NCBI RefSeq assembly: GCF_009749385.1
Contig: NZ_WBIN01000006.1
Location: forward strand, 186,001-250,000
DNA from: Agromyces allii
GTDB lineage: Bacteria > Actinomycetota > Actinomycetes > Actinomycetales > Microbacteriaceae
Reading direction: 5' to 3'
DNA: 64,000 nucleotides
The number at the start of each line of letters is the position of its first letter. Position 1 is the stretch's first letter. Positions 55,605 to 64,000 of this stretch are shown piece by piece. A model generated the notes under the pieces. It did no database searches and had not been told where the DNA came from. It was given only the letters and a program-made list of their open reading frames with translations. The translations under genes and the position numbers were made by a program.

Positions 55605-56996
55605 TCAGCCGGCGGAGACATACGGCCCGGTGACCCGGACGTCGACGATCTGGCCCGTCATGTCGGCGACGAGCACACCCAGGGACGTGCGAGCGACGGC
55701 AGCGGGGTCGAGGAGCGATTCGGCGGGTTCGTCGCCGAACGCCGCGCTGCGCATCGGGGTCTTCGTGCGCTGCGGGTTCAGGCAGTTCACCCGGACCCCG
55801 AGCTCGGCCCATTCGTCGGCGAGCGCCTGGGTGAGGTTCACGACGCCCGCCTTGGTCGCCGAGTAGACGCTGTAGCCCGCCCGCCCGCGCGTGTAGGAGC
55901 TCGACGTGAAGAGCAGGAGCTGCCCGCGCGTCGGCTCGAGGTAGGCCAGCGCCTCCTGAGCAACCGTCGCGGGAGCGATGAGGTTCGTCTCGATGGTGTC
56001 CCGCAGCAGGACTTCGGATGTGTCGGCGAGCGGGGCGATCGTCAGCACGCCGGCGGTCAGCACGACGTAGTCGATCGGACCGTTGGCGGCAGCAGCGGCG
56101 AGTGCCGCGGCGACCTGCTCACGGGAGGTCACGTCGGTTCCGGTCGTGCTGCGACTGTACGAGTGCACCACGGCGCCGGCGGCGCGGGCCTGCTCGACGA
56201 TCGCGGCGCCGATGCCGTACGAACCGCCGAGCACCACGACGGATCGGCCGTGCAGGTCTACCCCGTCGAGCTGCCCGGTGTTCAACGCCGCCGACTGCAG
56301 CTGGAAGAGCTTGTCGGCGATGTGGATGTCGAGGGGTTCGGTGACCTTCATGTTCTCGGGCGTGCCGAGCACGACCTTGATGGGCACCTCGGGCAGATAC
56401 GTGAAGACCACGCCGCAGTCATCGGTCGCGGCGAAGGCGGGGTCGCCGGCCGCGAGCTCGTACGCGCGGCGGATCGTCGAGAGGCGGAACCCCTGCGGAG
56501 TCTGTCCGCGACGCAGCGTCGATCGGGCGGGGATACCGGTGATGACCTGGTTCGCGTCGATCTCGATGATCGTGTCGGCCGAGGGGATCGCCGTGTCGAC
56601 GGCCTCGAACTCGTCGAGCGCCTCGATGCACTCGCGGATGATGCGCTCGTCGACGAAGGGCCGCACCGCGTCGTGGAACAGCACCTTGACGTCGGTGGTG
56701 CCGAGCGCCGCAATCGCGAGCTGCGTGCTCTCGTTGCGGGTCTCGCCGCCGGGGAGGATCGCGCGCAGCTTCGGGAACCGCTCGGGATCGTCGAGGTAGT
56801 CGAGCTCGCGGACCGTCGCCGCGTTCATCATGACCAGGATCTCATCGATGCCGGGGTGCTCGTGGAGCGCCTCGAGCGTGTGCTCGACGATCGCCTTGCC
56901 GGCGATCCGGATGAGCTGCTTCGGCATGCCGAGGCCGACGCGCGTGCCGACGCCGCCCGCGAGGACCACCGCGACCGTTCGCATCTCAGAACTCAT
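55605..56996 (-). CDS. Bifunctional cytidylyltransferase/SDR (CDP-ribitol type)
   Basis: Encodes 463 residues. Residues 1-235 are an IspD/TarI-like cytidylyltransferase: VVLAGGVGTRVGLGMPKQL (CTP site), HDAVRPFVDERI, RGQTPQGFRL and ATDDCGVV. Residues 250-463 are a SDR with SVVVLGGSYGIGAAI and catalytic YSVYSATK, ending in TGQIVDVRVTGPY. Fused enzymes of this type (such as Bcs1) reduce ribulose-5-phosphate and make CDP-ribitol. GAAGGAG 5 nt before ATG 56996 fixes the start. It is divergent from the LicD-type gene, which would use the product; CDP-alditol identity is inference. Confidence 0.88.
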   Translation of the reverse strand: MSSEMRTVAVVLAGGVGTRVGLGMPKQLIRIAGKAIVEHTLEALHEHPGIDEILVMMNAATVRELDYLDDPERFPKLRAILPGGETRNESTQLAIAALGTTDVKVLFHDAVRPFVDERIIRECIEALDEFEAVDTAIPSADTIIEIDANQVITGIPARSTLRRGQTPQGFRLSTIRRAYELAAGDPAFAATDDCGVVFTYLPEVPIKVVLGTPENMKVTEPLDIHIADKLFQLQSAALNTGQLDGVDLHGRSVVVLGGSYGIGAAIVEQARAAGAVVHSYSRSTTGTDVTSREQVAAALAAAAANGPIDYVVLTAGVLTIAPLADTSEVLLRDTIETNLIAPATVAQEALAYLEPTRGQLLLFTSSSYTRGRAGYSVYSATKAGVVNLTQALADEWAELGVRVNCLNPQRTKTPMRSAAFGDEPAESLLDPAAVARTSLGVLVADMTGQIVDVRVTGPYVSAG

Positions 56997-57135
56997 GTCG
57001 TCTCCTTCGCAAGCGCAACCGAACGATTCTACGTCGACCGGGGCCGTGGACGACTCCGCGGAGGTTCGGGCGACCGAGCCGGCATGGTCCGGACGGATGC
57101 CGGGGGCTCCCACGCGGCATCCGGGCGGTCGTGGA

Positions 57136-57141
57136 TACAAT
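57136..57141 (+). promoter_or_regulatory. -10 element of the LicD-methyltransferase gene
   Basis: TACAAT, about 43 nt before GTG 57184, with CAGGATGG as ribosome site in the leader. Confidence 0.5.
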
Positions 57142-57183
57142 GTCGGATACCCCCTCAGGAATGTCGAGCATCAGGATGGCCGC

Positions 57184-58953
57184 GTGACCCCCTCCGACGC
57201 GGCGCAGTTGCGCGTGACGCGAAGCGAACTCTCGTGGTCGCCGACCATCGTCGAGGGCTCTGCGACTCGGTCCGGACCCGAGCCGGTCGCGATCGACATC
57301 GAGATCGACGGCCGGCGACTCTGGTCGTCCTATCTGCCGCCGATCGAATCGGGCCGGCATCGGCTCGAATGGCCGTCGGCGGTGCGCCCGCACCTCGGGG
57401 GCACGGGTGAGCTGACCATCCGGAGCGCGACCGATCGGGTACGGCTCGTCGAGGGCCCCTACCGGCTCGGGCGGGCGTCGTCCGGACGCACGATCGCCGA
57501 CCTCGTGGCCGCCGGCACCGTCGTCGACAAATGGGGCACGCTCGTCGCCGGATCCAGTCGAGCGCTGCACGAGCTCCTCCTCGATGCGACCGAACTCGTG
57601 ATCTCGCAGCTCGACGGCCTCGGCTACAACGTGAGCATCACCGGAGGCACGCTGCTCGGTGCCGTGCGCTCCGGCGCGATTCTCGAACGCGACGACGACG
57701 TCGACCTCCTCGTCTATCTCGGCGAGGCGTCCCCGACCGAAGTCTCGCTCGCGTCGTACCGACTCGAGCGGGAGATGGCGGCCGCCGGGCACCATGTCGT
57801 GCGGCACAGCGATGCGCACCTCCAGCTCGAGATCGGCGGTGCGACGAACGAGCAGCCGCCGCACGTCGACCTCTTCCTCGGCTTCTTCCACGGCGGCGCG
57901 TACAACCAGCCGATCCACGTGCGGGCGCCGCTCGCCGTCGACCAGTTGCAACCGCTCGCGGACCTGGAGATCGGGGGGCGGATGCTTCCGGCGGTCGCCG
58001 ACCCCGAGGCGTGGCTCGCCGCATGCTACGGACCGACCTGGGCCACGCCCGACCCCGCGTTCCGGTTCGAGACGCCTCCGCCGACGCGGCGCAGGTTCGA
58101 GAACTGGTTCGGCGTCCTCGACTTCACGCGCCTGTTCTGGGAGCAGCGGTACGCCGGGAGCGGCGGGCGGTCCGCTCGCGCCGGTCGGGAGGCCGGCCGG
58201 ATGATCGCGGCCTCCGCGCCCGGCGACCGGATCCTCGATCTCGGCTGCGGGTCGGGTGCGGCGGCCGCGAAGCTCGCTCGCGCCGGCAGGAGCGTGCTCG
58301 CGGTCGACTTCGCTCGCACGGCCCTGCGAGCCGCATCCGCCCGCTCGGCGGGCGCCTTCGAGGTGCGGCGCGTCAACCTCGCCGATTCCCATGCGGTGCT
58401 CGAGCTCATCGAGCAGGAGGCCGGCGCGGAGCGGCCGGTGCACGTCCTTCTCGGCGACGTCCTCGCCTACCTGCCGCGAGACGCTCGCGCGAACACGTTC
58501 CGACTGCTGCGTGCCGTGCTCGGTCGAGACGGCGTCGCCGTCGTCTCGTTCCCCGACACGCTCTCGCCGCGCTACGAGCACGAACGGCCCGACACGTGGC
58601 ACCTGCCGCTCGACTGGTTCGTCGAGGAGATCCGACCCTTCGGCCTCGAGTTCGAAGTCGAACGGAAGGCACTGCGCCGCACCTCCGCCGGACTCCGCCG
58701 GTCGGTGCACCTCATCATTCGCAACGGCGCCCCGAGCGCCCGACAGGAGGAGCCGGCCATGTCCGATCCCACGAACGAGAACGAATCGGTCGAGAGCAAC
58801 GCCGACGCCGGCGCCGGCAGGGTCGCCGAGCTCGAGGCGGAGGTCGCGGCGCTTCGCGGCGAGATCGACGAGCTCCGCCGGGACTCCCGGCGGATCGCGG
58901 AACTCTACGACCTCGTCGTGGATCGCCTCGGTCGATCGGGCCGATCGGAGTAG
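57184..58953 (+). CDS. LicD-like phosphotransferase fused to a methyltransferase and coiled coil
   Basis: Encodes 589 residues in four parts. Residues 1-105 are a beta-rich domain of unknown type. Residues 110-310 are LicD/FKTN-like: ITGGTLLGAVRSGAILERDDDVDLL has the GG-x-LLG and D-x-D signature of enzymes moving phosphocholine, ribitol-phosphate or glycerol-phosphate to sugars. Residues about 335-520 are a class I methyltransferase (ILDLGCGSGAAAAKLA, VLAVDF). The end (SDPTNENESVE, then AELEAEVAALRGEIDELRRD) is a linker and coiled coil. GTG 57184 follows CAGGATGG. The divergent cytidylyltransferase gene suggests CDP-ribitol as donor; the methyl acceptor is unknown. Confidence 0.82.
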   Translation: MTPSDAAQLRVTRSELSWSPTIVEGSATRSGPEPVAIDIEIDGRRLWSSYLPPIESGRHRLEWPSAVRPHLGGTGELTIRSATDRVRLVEGPYRLGRASSGRTIADLVAAGTVVDKWGTLVAGSSRALHELLLDATELVISQLDGLGYNVSITGGTLLGAVRSGAILERDDDVDLLVYLGEASPTEVSLASYRLEREMAAAGHHVVRHSDAHLQLEIGGATNEQPPHVDLFLGFFHGGAYNQPIHVRAPLAVDQLQPLADLEIGGRMLPAVADPEAWLAACYGPTWATPDPAFRFETPPPTRRRFENWFGVLDFTRLFWEQRYAGSGGRSARAGREAGRMIAASAPGDRILDLGCGSGAAAAKLARAGRSVLAVDFARTALRAASARSAGAFEVRRVNLADSHAVLELIEQEAGAERPVHVLLGDVLAYLPRDARANTFRLLRAVLGRDGVAVVSFPDTLSPRYEHERPDTWHLPLDWFVEEIRPFGLEFEVERKALRRTSAGLRRSVHLIIRNGAPSARQEEPAMSDPTNENESVESNADAGAGRVAELEAEVAALRGEIDELRRDSRRIAELYDLVVDRLGRSGRSE

Positions 58954-59072
58954 AGACGATCCACGGCCTCGCGTCGACCTCGGCGGCGGCGTCCGCCAGC
59001 GCCGCGGAGGTCCCTCGGGCTGCGCCGCGTGGGTGAGAATGGACGGGGCCGATCGTCGGCAGAAGGAGTCAT

Positions 59073-60374
59073 GTGAAGGTTTCAGTCATCGGATGCGGGT
59101 ACCTCGGCGCCGTGCATGCCGCCGCGATGGTCAAACTCGGCCATGAGGTCATCGGCATCGATGTCGACCCGGCGAAGATCGCGAAGCTCGCGGCGGGCAT
59201 CACGCCGTTCTTCGAGCCCGGTCTTCCCGAACTGCTCGTCGACGGCGTCGAGTCCGGCAGGCTCCGCTTCTCCACCGACATCACGGATGCCGCCGGCGCC
59301 ACCGTCCACTTCATCGCCGTCGGCACGCCGCAGCAGCACGACTCGGGCTCCGCCGACCTGCGATTCGTCGACGCGGCCGTCGACGGGCTGATCCCGGTCC
59401 TCGCCGCCGGCGACCTCGTCGTCGGCAAGAGCACGGTGCCCGTCGGAACCGCAGCGGCCATCGCCGCGCGCATCGACGAGTCCGGCAGCGGTGCACTTCT
59501 CGCCTGGAACCCCGAGTTCCTCCGCGAGGGCTTCGCCGTGGCCGACACGCTGACGCCAGATCGCATCGTGTACGGTGTCGACGACGAGCGCGCGACCGGC
59601 GTGCTCGACGAGGTGTACGCCGCGGCGCTCGAGTCCGGAACCCCGAGGATCGTGACCGATTTCGCCACCGCCGAGCTCGTGAAGACCGCGGCCAACGCGT
59701 TCCTCGCCACGAAGATCAGCTTCATCAACGCCATGGCCGAGATCGCCGAGGTGACTGGCGCCGACGTCACGACCCTGGCCGACGCCATCGGGCACGACGC
59801 CCGCATCGGGCGGAAGTTCCTGAACGCCGGCATCGGCTTCGGCGGAGGATGCCTGCCGAAGGACATCCGTGCCTTCAGCGCCCGCGCCGAAGAGCTCGGG
59901 CGCGCCGAGTCCGTCGCGTTCCTGCGCGAGATCGACGCGATCAATCTCCGCAGGCGCGAACGGGTCGTCGACCTCGCCGTCGAACTGCTCGGCGGATCCG
60001 TGTTCGAGAAGCGCATCGCGGTGCTCGGACTCACGTTCAAGCCGGATTCCGACGACGTCCGCGACTCTCCGGCACTCGATGTCGCCGCGCGCTTGCACGG
60101 GCTCGGGGCGGACGTGGTCGCCACCGACCCGCAGGGCATCGAGAACTCTCGTCTGCGGCATCCGCAGCTCGCCTACGAGCCCGACCTCGACGAGGCCCTT
60201 CGCGGCGCCGATCTCGTGGTCCTCGTGACGGAGTGGGCCGAGTACCGGGCGCTCGCACCCGAACGCGTCGGGCAGCTCGTGGCTTCGCCGCGCGTGATCG
60301 ACGGGCGGAACGTGCTGGATCCCGACGCGTGGAAGTCCGTCGGCTTCGACTACCGGGGCCTCGGCCGCCGCTGA
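59073..60374 (+). CDS. UDP-glucose 6-dehydrogenase
   Basis: Encodes 433 residues that oxidise UDP-glucose to UDP-glucuronate. N-terminal KVSVIGCGYLGAVHAAAM (Rossmann), HFIAVGTPQQHDSGSADL, VVGKSTVPVGTA, NPEFLREGFA, the catalytic Cys260 in GGGCLPKDI, and GLTFKPDSDDVRDSP in the C-terminal domain are all intact. GTG 59073 follows AAGGAG at spacing 4; an overlapping ATG at 59071 is out of frame. The similar UDP-ManNAc dehydrogenase cannot be fully excluded. It would supply glucuronate (or its derivatives) for the wall polymers. Confidence 0.92.
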   Translation: MKVSVIGCGYLGAVHAAAMVKLGHEVIGIDVDPAKIAKLAAGITPFFEPGLPELLVDGVESGRLRFSTDITDAAGATVHFIAVGTPQQHDSGSADLRFVDAAVDGLIPVLAAGDLVVGKSTVPVGTAAAIAARIDESGSGALLAWNPEFLREGFAVADTLTPDRIVYGVDDERATGVLDEVYAAALESGTPRIVTDFATAELVKTAANAFLATKISFINAMAEIAEVTGADVTTLADAIGHDARIGRKFLNAGIGFGGGCLPKDIRAFSARAEELGRAESVAFLREIDAINLRRRERVVDLAVELLGGSVFEKRIAVLGLTFKPDSDDVRDSPALDVAARLHGLGADVVATDPQGIENSRLRHPQLAYEPDLDEALRGADLVVLVTEWAEYRALAPERVGQLVASPRVIDGRNVLDPDAWKSVGFDYRGLGRR

Positions 60375-60392
60375 GGCGCCGACGCACGAACC

Positions 60393-60431
60393 CGCTCTCG
60401 CCGAGGTCGGAACCCCGTCTCGGCGAGGGCG
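60393..60431. terminator. Bidirectional terminator after UDP-glucose dehydrogenase
   Basis: CGCTCTCGCCGAG pairs with CTCGGCGAGGGCG, a 13-bp stem (one wobble) with a 13-nt loop; it abuts the convergent acyltransferase stop. Confidence 0.7.
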
Positions 60432-62507
60432 TCAGCCGACCGCGGCCTCGATGCGGTCGGCGAGATACGGTGCCATCGACTTCATGTACGTTCCGGAGAT
60501 GTGGCCCGCTGCATCGCGGTAGACGATGACGCTGCCGATCACGGCGGGGCACTCCGTCTCATCGCAGTAGAAGTCGGTCATGTCGACGACGGCCGCGCCG
60601 GATGCACTCGCTGCGGCGAGCTGGGCGTCGACCGGCGAGGTCGCCTCGTCGACATCGGTCACGCATCCGTTGAGGTCGACGCCGACGCGCGAGATGCACG
60701 CGAAGGTCGCCTCGGGCACGGTCGGCACGGCCTCCACGACGACGACCTTGGTTCCCGTCGCGATCACCGGTGACCATTGCGACGTGAACTGCTCTGTCGA
60801 CGCGTCAACGTTCGCCCATCGAGCGCCGGTGGTCACGACCACGTCGTACCCGCCGTCGAGCAGACGCTGCTGGGTCTGCTGTTCGACCGCGTCGCAGTCG
60901 CTGCCCGGCTCCTGGGTGCGCCACTGGCATCCGAAGCCGACGAAGGTATCGACCGACCAGTTGTGCGCCTCGGCTTGGTCGAGGAACGCCGGAAGCAGTG
61001 CGGCTGCATGGCTGTCTCCGACGAGGGCGACGCGTACGGCGTTCGGCGCCGTCGAACCGTAGGTGCAGGTCTTCAGCTCGCCGCCCTTGGGGCGCCAGCA
61101 GGCGTACCCGCCGGCGGTGTCGGACTGGAGATCGTCGAGCGTCGGCACGACCTGGTCGATCGTCAGCGGGTCGGGCCGATCGCAGTCGAGTGCTGCTCCG
61201 GGCGCCGCCGTGGCGCCGAAGCACGCGACATCGGCGGCCGGAGGCGTCGGCGTCGGCTCGGGGGTCGCCAGACGGGCTGCGCCGAGGCCCGCGCATACGA
61301 GCAGGACGGCGACCGCGGACGCGGCCACGACCGCCGGTCCTCGTCGGGATCCGCCCGAGACGCTGCTCTTCGACTTCGGCAGGAGCCACCGCGAACGGCG
61401 CACCGGCTCCTCGACGAGGTGGTACGACAGGACCGAGGTGATCGCCGTGATGACGAGGGCGAAGACGAAGTACCGGGTGGAGTCGACCGGCACGAGCGAC
61501 GCGAGCAGCACGATGACCGGGAAGTGCCAGAGGTAGAGCGAATAGGAGATGCCGCCGAGATACGTGCTGACCCGGTTGGTGAGCGGCCAGAGCGCCCGGT
61601 CGTAGGACCGCGCCGACGACGAGCCCATCCCGGCGGCGATCACGGCAGCGGTCGAGAGCACCGGAAGCGCTGCAGTGGGCGCAGGGAACACCGAGCTGGA
61701 GTCGATCCAGAAGATGCTCGTCAGCAGGCCGACGATGCCGAGCCACGCCAGCGCGACGCGGAACGCGAACGGAAGCCGCCAGGGCCGAAGGGTGATCGCC
61801 GCGAGCAGGGATCCGACTCCGAGCTCCCACGCGCGGGAGAACGTCGAGAAGTACGCGGCCGTGGGATTCGACGACGTCTCGACCACCGCCCAGACGAAGG
61901 AGGCGACGACCAGCAGGGTGAAGACCACCGTGATGGCCACGCGCGCGGCCGTGGTCGTGCGCCACCGACGCATCGCGCCCATGAAGACGATCATCGCGAG
62001 GAGCGGCCAGACGAAGTAGAACTGCTCCTCGACCGAGAGCGACCAGTAGTGCTGGAGGGGCGAGGGCAGTTGGCCGAGTTGGAAGTAGTCGGTGCCCACC
62101 ATCATCGAACGCCAGTTCGCACCGAAGAAGAAGGCCCAGACGCCGTCGATCGCGACGCTCACTGCGCGCCCGCGCGGCAGGAGGAATGCCGATGCCGTCA
62201 CGGTCACGACGATGACGAGCGTCGCCGCAGGCGCGATGCGCCGAATCCGTCGGCGGTAGAAGCCCGAGAGCGAGAGCCGGCCGGTGCGCTCGAGCTCCTT
62301 CAGGATGTGCGACGTGATGAGGAAGCCCGAGATCACGAAGAACACGTCGACGCCGACGAATCCGCCGCTCGGCCAATGGAAGAGATGGTCGAGGATCACG
62401 ACGACCACGGCGAACGCCCGGAGACCCTGGATGTCCGCGCGGAACGAGGGCTTGCGCTGGTCGGGCGCGGCCGTCGGCGCGGCGAGGGTGGACACTGGGA
62501 GGCTCAT
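60432..62507 (-). CDS. OafA-type acyltransferase with SGNH domain
   Basis: Encodes 691 residues. An N-terminal acyltransferase-3 domain (about 20-380, ten or eleven TM helices) contains ADIQGLRAFAVVVVILDHLFHWPSGGFVGVDVFFVISGFL (positions 24-63 approximately), FYRRRIRRIAPA and HYWSLSVEEQFYFVWPLL. The C-terminal extracytoplasmic SGNH domain has ALVGDSHAAALLPAFLD (nucleophile Ser in GDSH), CQWRTQEPGSDCDA and FYCDETECPAVI with cysteine pairs. Such proteins O-acetylate cell-surface glycans (OatA/OafA). It follows the methyltransferase gene by 121 nt on the same strand. Confidence 0.92.
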   Translation of the reverse strand: MSLPVSTLAAPTAAPDQRKPSFRADIQGLRAFAVVVVILDHLFHWPSGGFVGVDVFFVISGFLITSHILKELERTGRLSLSGFYRRRIRRIAPAATLVIVVTVTASAFLLPRGRAVSVAIDGVWAFFFGANWRSMMVGTDYFQLGQLPSPLQHYWSLSVEEQFYFVWPLLAMIVFMGAMRRWRTTTAARVAITVVFTLLVVASFVWAVVETSSNPTAAYFSTFSRAWELGVGSLLAAITLRPWRLPFAFRVALAWLGIVGLLTSIFWIDSSSVFPAPTAALPVLSTAAVIAAGMGSSSARSYDRALWPLTNRVSTYLGGISYSLYLWHFPVIVLLASLVPVDSTRYFVFALVITAITSVLSYHLVEEPVRRSRWLLPKSKSSVSGGSRRGPAVVAASAVAVLLVCAGLGAARLATPEPTPTPPAADVACFGATAAPGAALDCDRPDPLTIDQVVPTLDDLQSDTAGGYACWRPKGGELKTCTYGSTAPNAVRVALVGDSHAAALLPAFLDQAEAHNWSVDTFVGFGCQWRTQEPGSDCDAVEQQTQQRLLDGGYDVVVTTGARWANVDASTEQFTSQWSPVIATGTKVVVVEAVPTVPEATFACISRVGVDLNGCVTDVDEATSPVDAQLAAASASGAAVVDMTDFYCDETECPAVIGSVIVYRDAAGHISGTYMKSMAPYLADRIEAAVG

Positions 62508-62628
62508 GCAGTCGTCTTCATGTGGGGGCGGATCGATGGCGCAACGCGGTGGCGCCCATCAGTGAAGTATCGCCTACGGCCATCGACGCGTGAAATCGGG
62601 CCGCCCGATCGCGGCGGGTTCGAACCGA

Positions 62629-63684
62629 CTACGCCGGGTCCGAGCCTCGGACCCGTTCGAGCACGACGGCGCCCTTCTCGGCCGGCGGCCTCCGTGCGGA
62701 GAACCCGTCGAACTCCTCGAGCCAGCGCTCGACCGTCGATCGTTCGTCGGGACGGTCGGCGTCGTCGAGGATCACGACGAGGTCCTGCGACCCCGCGTCG
62801 AGGAACGCCGGCAACGCCGGATACCTCGCGTCGGGTGCCGTGGCCGCCGGAGGGCCGTCGACGAAGAGGAGGCCGACCTCGCGCAGGTCGTCCGTCATGC
62901 GGAGGTCGTACCACGGCTGGGGTTCCGACTGCGGCGTGCGGCGGTACTCCACGAGCGGTGCGTGGCGCACTTCGACCGTGTCGTCGAGACCGTACGACGC
63001 GACGAGCTCCCGGGAACGTGCCGCGAACTCGGCGTCGTGCTCGAGGGAGACGAGTCGCCCCCCGACCTTCCGGACCGCAAGCCCCAGCCAGACGCTGGAG
63101 GTGCCGCTGCCGCACTCGACGACGAGGGCGGGTCGGTCTCGGAGGAGCCGATTCACGACGATGCGAAGGATGTCGGGGGAGGCCGCCCAGCCGCGGAGCG
63201 GTGGCATCGGCTGCGTGACGCCGAGCACCTCCCGCAGCTCGGTCCACGCCATGACCTGCTCGGAATCGTTGATCCCGGCATTGGTGATGTGCCGACGGAG
63301 CGCCGGGAGCTGGACGTCCTGGAACCGCTTCACGCTCGCGTGGACGTCGGCCACGGCATCGTAGATGCGTCCGTCCTGCCGCTGTCCGGCGATCTCGAGC
63401 TGCTGCAGCACGGACTCCAGCCGCGACGCGTCGGCCGACACCCGACCGGCGAGATCGGCGATCTCGTCGTGCAGGCCGTCGGCCCGCGCCGCGCGCCGGG
63501 CGTACCGGAGGATGGCGAGGCCGAGACATCCGAGCGCCCACATGCCGATCAGGACCAGCAGCGCACCGACATCGATGGAGCCGATGGCGAAGAGCGCCAC
63601 TGCTGTTCCGAGCCAGATCACGGATGCGGTGGCGGTCGCCAGGGGAACGGCGATGTTCCGGTTGCTCACTTCGATGGCCTCCAT
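62629..63684 (-). CDS. Membrane-anchored coiled-coil SAM-dependent methyltransferase-like protein
   Basis: Encodes 351 residues. Two TM helices (about 14-34 and 38-58) are followed by a helical, coiled-coil-prone stretch (about 60-140, ending VKRFQDVQLPALRRHI) and a class I methyltransferase-like domain from about 175: ALVVECGSGTSSVWLGLAVRKVGGRLVSLEHD resembles motif I and beta-2, LLFVDGPPAATAPDARYPALP resembles motif II. The layout resembles LPS/capsule O-methyltransferases and class I proteins with FkbM-like folds. The target is unknown. TAGTCT (63700-63705) gives a short leader before ATG 63684. It faces divergently away from the partial gene at the right edge. Confidence 0.83.
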   Translation of the reverse strand: MEAIEVSNRNIAVPLATATASVIWLGTAVALFAIGSIDVGALLVLIGMWALGCLGLAILRYARRAARADGLHDEIADLAGRVSADASRLESVLQQLEIAGQRQDGRIYDAVADVHASVKRFQDVQLPALRRHITNAGINDSEQVMAWTELREVLGVTQPMPPLRGWAASPDILRIVVNRLLRDRPALVVECGSGTSSVWLGLAVRKVGGRLVSLEHDAEFAARSRELVASYGLDDTVEVRHAPLVEYRRTPQSEPQPWYDLRMTDDLREVGLLFVDGPPAATAPDARYPALPAFLDAGSQDLVVILDDADRPDERSTVERWLEEFDGFSARRPPAEKGAVVLERVRGSDPA

Positions 63685-63699
63685 CGGGTCATGGCCATC

Positions 63700-63705
63700 A
63701 GACTA
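63700..63705 (-). promoter_or_regulatory. -10 element of the membrane-anchored methyltransferase gene
   Basis: TAGTCT on the minus strand about 15 nt before ATG 63684; fits TANNNT. Confidence 0.4.
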
Positions 63706-63810
63706 CGGTGTCGAGGCGGAGCGCGCCGACCCGACCGCGCCTCGGACCGACCGCCGAGGGCGACATGCCGACCCGGGCCGAGGCCGCGGAAGATGTGAGA
63801 TCGTGGAGCC

Positions 63811-64000
63811 GTGCAAGCCGTTACTCCGTCGTCGCGGGTGCAGGTCGCCGACGACCGCGCCGTGGAACCGTCGACTCCTCGACGGCGCGCCCTCCGGGTC
63901 GACCGTGCCGCAGCACGCGCTCGCCTGGCCGCGTTCCGGAGCGTGGTCGGCCGACTGGCCGCGACGTCGCGGAGCCTGCTCCGGGGCCGCGGGAACGGAC
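63811..64000 (+). CDS. Possible 5' end of a gene cut by the window edge
   Basis: From GTG 63811 the frame stays open for 63 codons to the edge, starting MQAVTPSSRVQVADD and then very rich in Arg and Ala. A GGAG motif 4-8 nt upstream could be a ribosome site. The codon-position pattern (G/C at third positions) fits coding DNA of this genome, but there is no recognisable domain. No function assigned. Confidence 0.4.
   Translation, partial: MQAVTPSSRVQVADDRAVEPSTPRRRALRVDRAAARARLAAFRSVVGRLAATSRSLLRGRGNG

Noticed and set aside
62617-62626. GGTTCGAACC, which looks like a tRNA T-loop, beside the methyltransferase stop
   Set aside because: Flanking bases do not form a T-stem or acceptor stem and no D-arm or anticodon arm is found on either strand; a 10-bp palindrome by chance in GC-rich DNA is the simpler reading.

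Overview
The window is a high-GC (roughly 70% or more), gene-dense chromosomal segment whose gene content and gene order point to an actinobacterium, most likely of the Microbacteriaceae (Micrococcales). This is inferred from the acyl-CoA carboxylase set (biotin carboxylase/BCCP, epsilon and beta subunits, birA, maf), the gtrA-purK-purE-LCP order, frequent GTG starts, and -10 elements of the form TANNNT placed 6-7 nt before start codons. I saw no rRNA, tRNA, CRISPR array, transposase or prophage. Apart from the two genes cut by the window edges, the genes look intact.

Bases 1-9400 are a nucleoside uptake and salvage block. It holds an ABC nucleoside importer (ATPase tail and two permeases), cytidine deaminase, thymidine phosphorylase, adenosine deaminase, an EIIA-EIIB PTS pair with no EIIC, then on the minus strand purine nucleoside phosphorylase and a phosphohexomutase-family enzyme that may serve as phosphopentomutase. 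Bases 9400-23250 are core metabolism: an LpdA-like flavoprotein, an amino acid permease, the acyl-CoA carboxylase genes with maf and birA, a uracil-C5 RNA methyltransferase, and a three-gene response regulator / histidine kinase / membrane protein operon. Bases 23400-28170 hold a DarT-like ADP-ribosyltransferase homologue with no visible antitoxin, then gtrA, purK, purE and an LCP-family ligase.

From 28200 to the end is a large cell-envelope glycan locus. It encodes dTDP-rhamnose synthesis (rfbA-D), UDP-galactofuranose synthesis (glf), a GlfT2-like galactan polymerase and a GlfT1-like transferase, an ABC polysaccharide exporter (wzm-wzt), a Wzx-like flippase, two O-antigen-ligase/polymerase-like proteins, at least six further glycosyltransferases, two acyltransferases, an epimerase, UDP-glucose dehydrogenase, a CDP-ribitol-type bifunctional cytidylyltransferase/reductase, and a divergent LicD-methyltransferase fusion. 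A large secreted protein with a lysozyme-like N-terminal region and a repeat tail lies in the middle.

Taken together, the locus looks able to make a rhamnose/galactofuranose polymer, export it by the ABC route, decorate it with phospho-alditol and acyl groups, and attach it to peptidoglycan through the LCP protein. The linkage of these steps is inferred. The least explained items are the DarT homologue, the secreted repeat protein, the LicD-methyltransferase fusion, the membrane-anchored coiled-coil methyltransferase near the right end, and a strongly over-represented 9-mer (GCGGCATCC).
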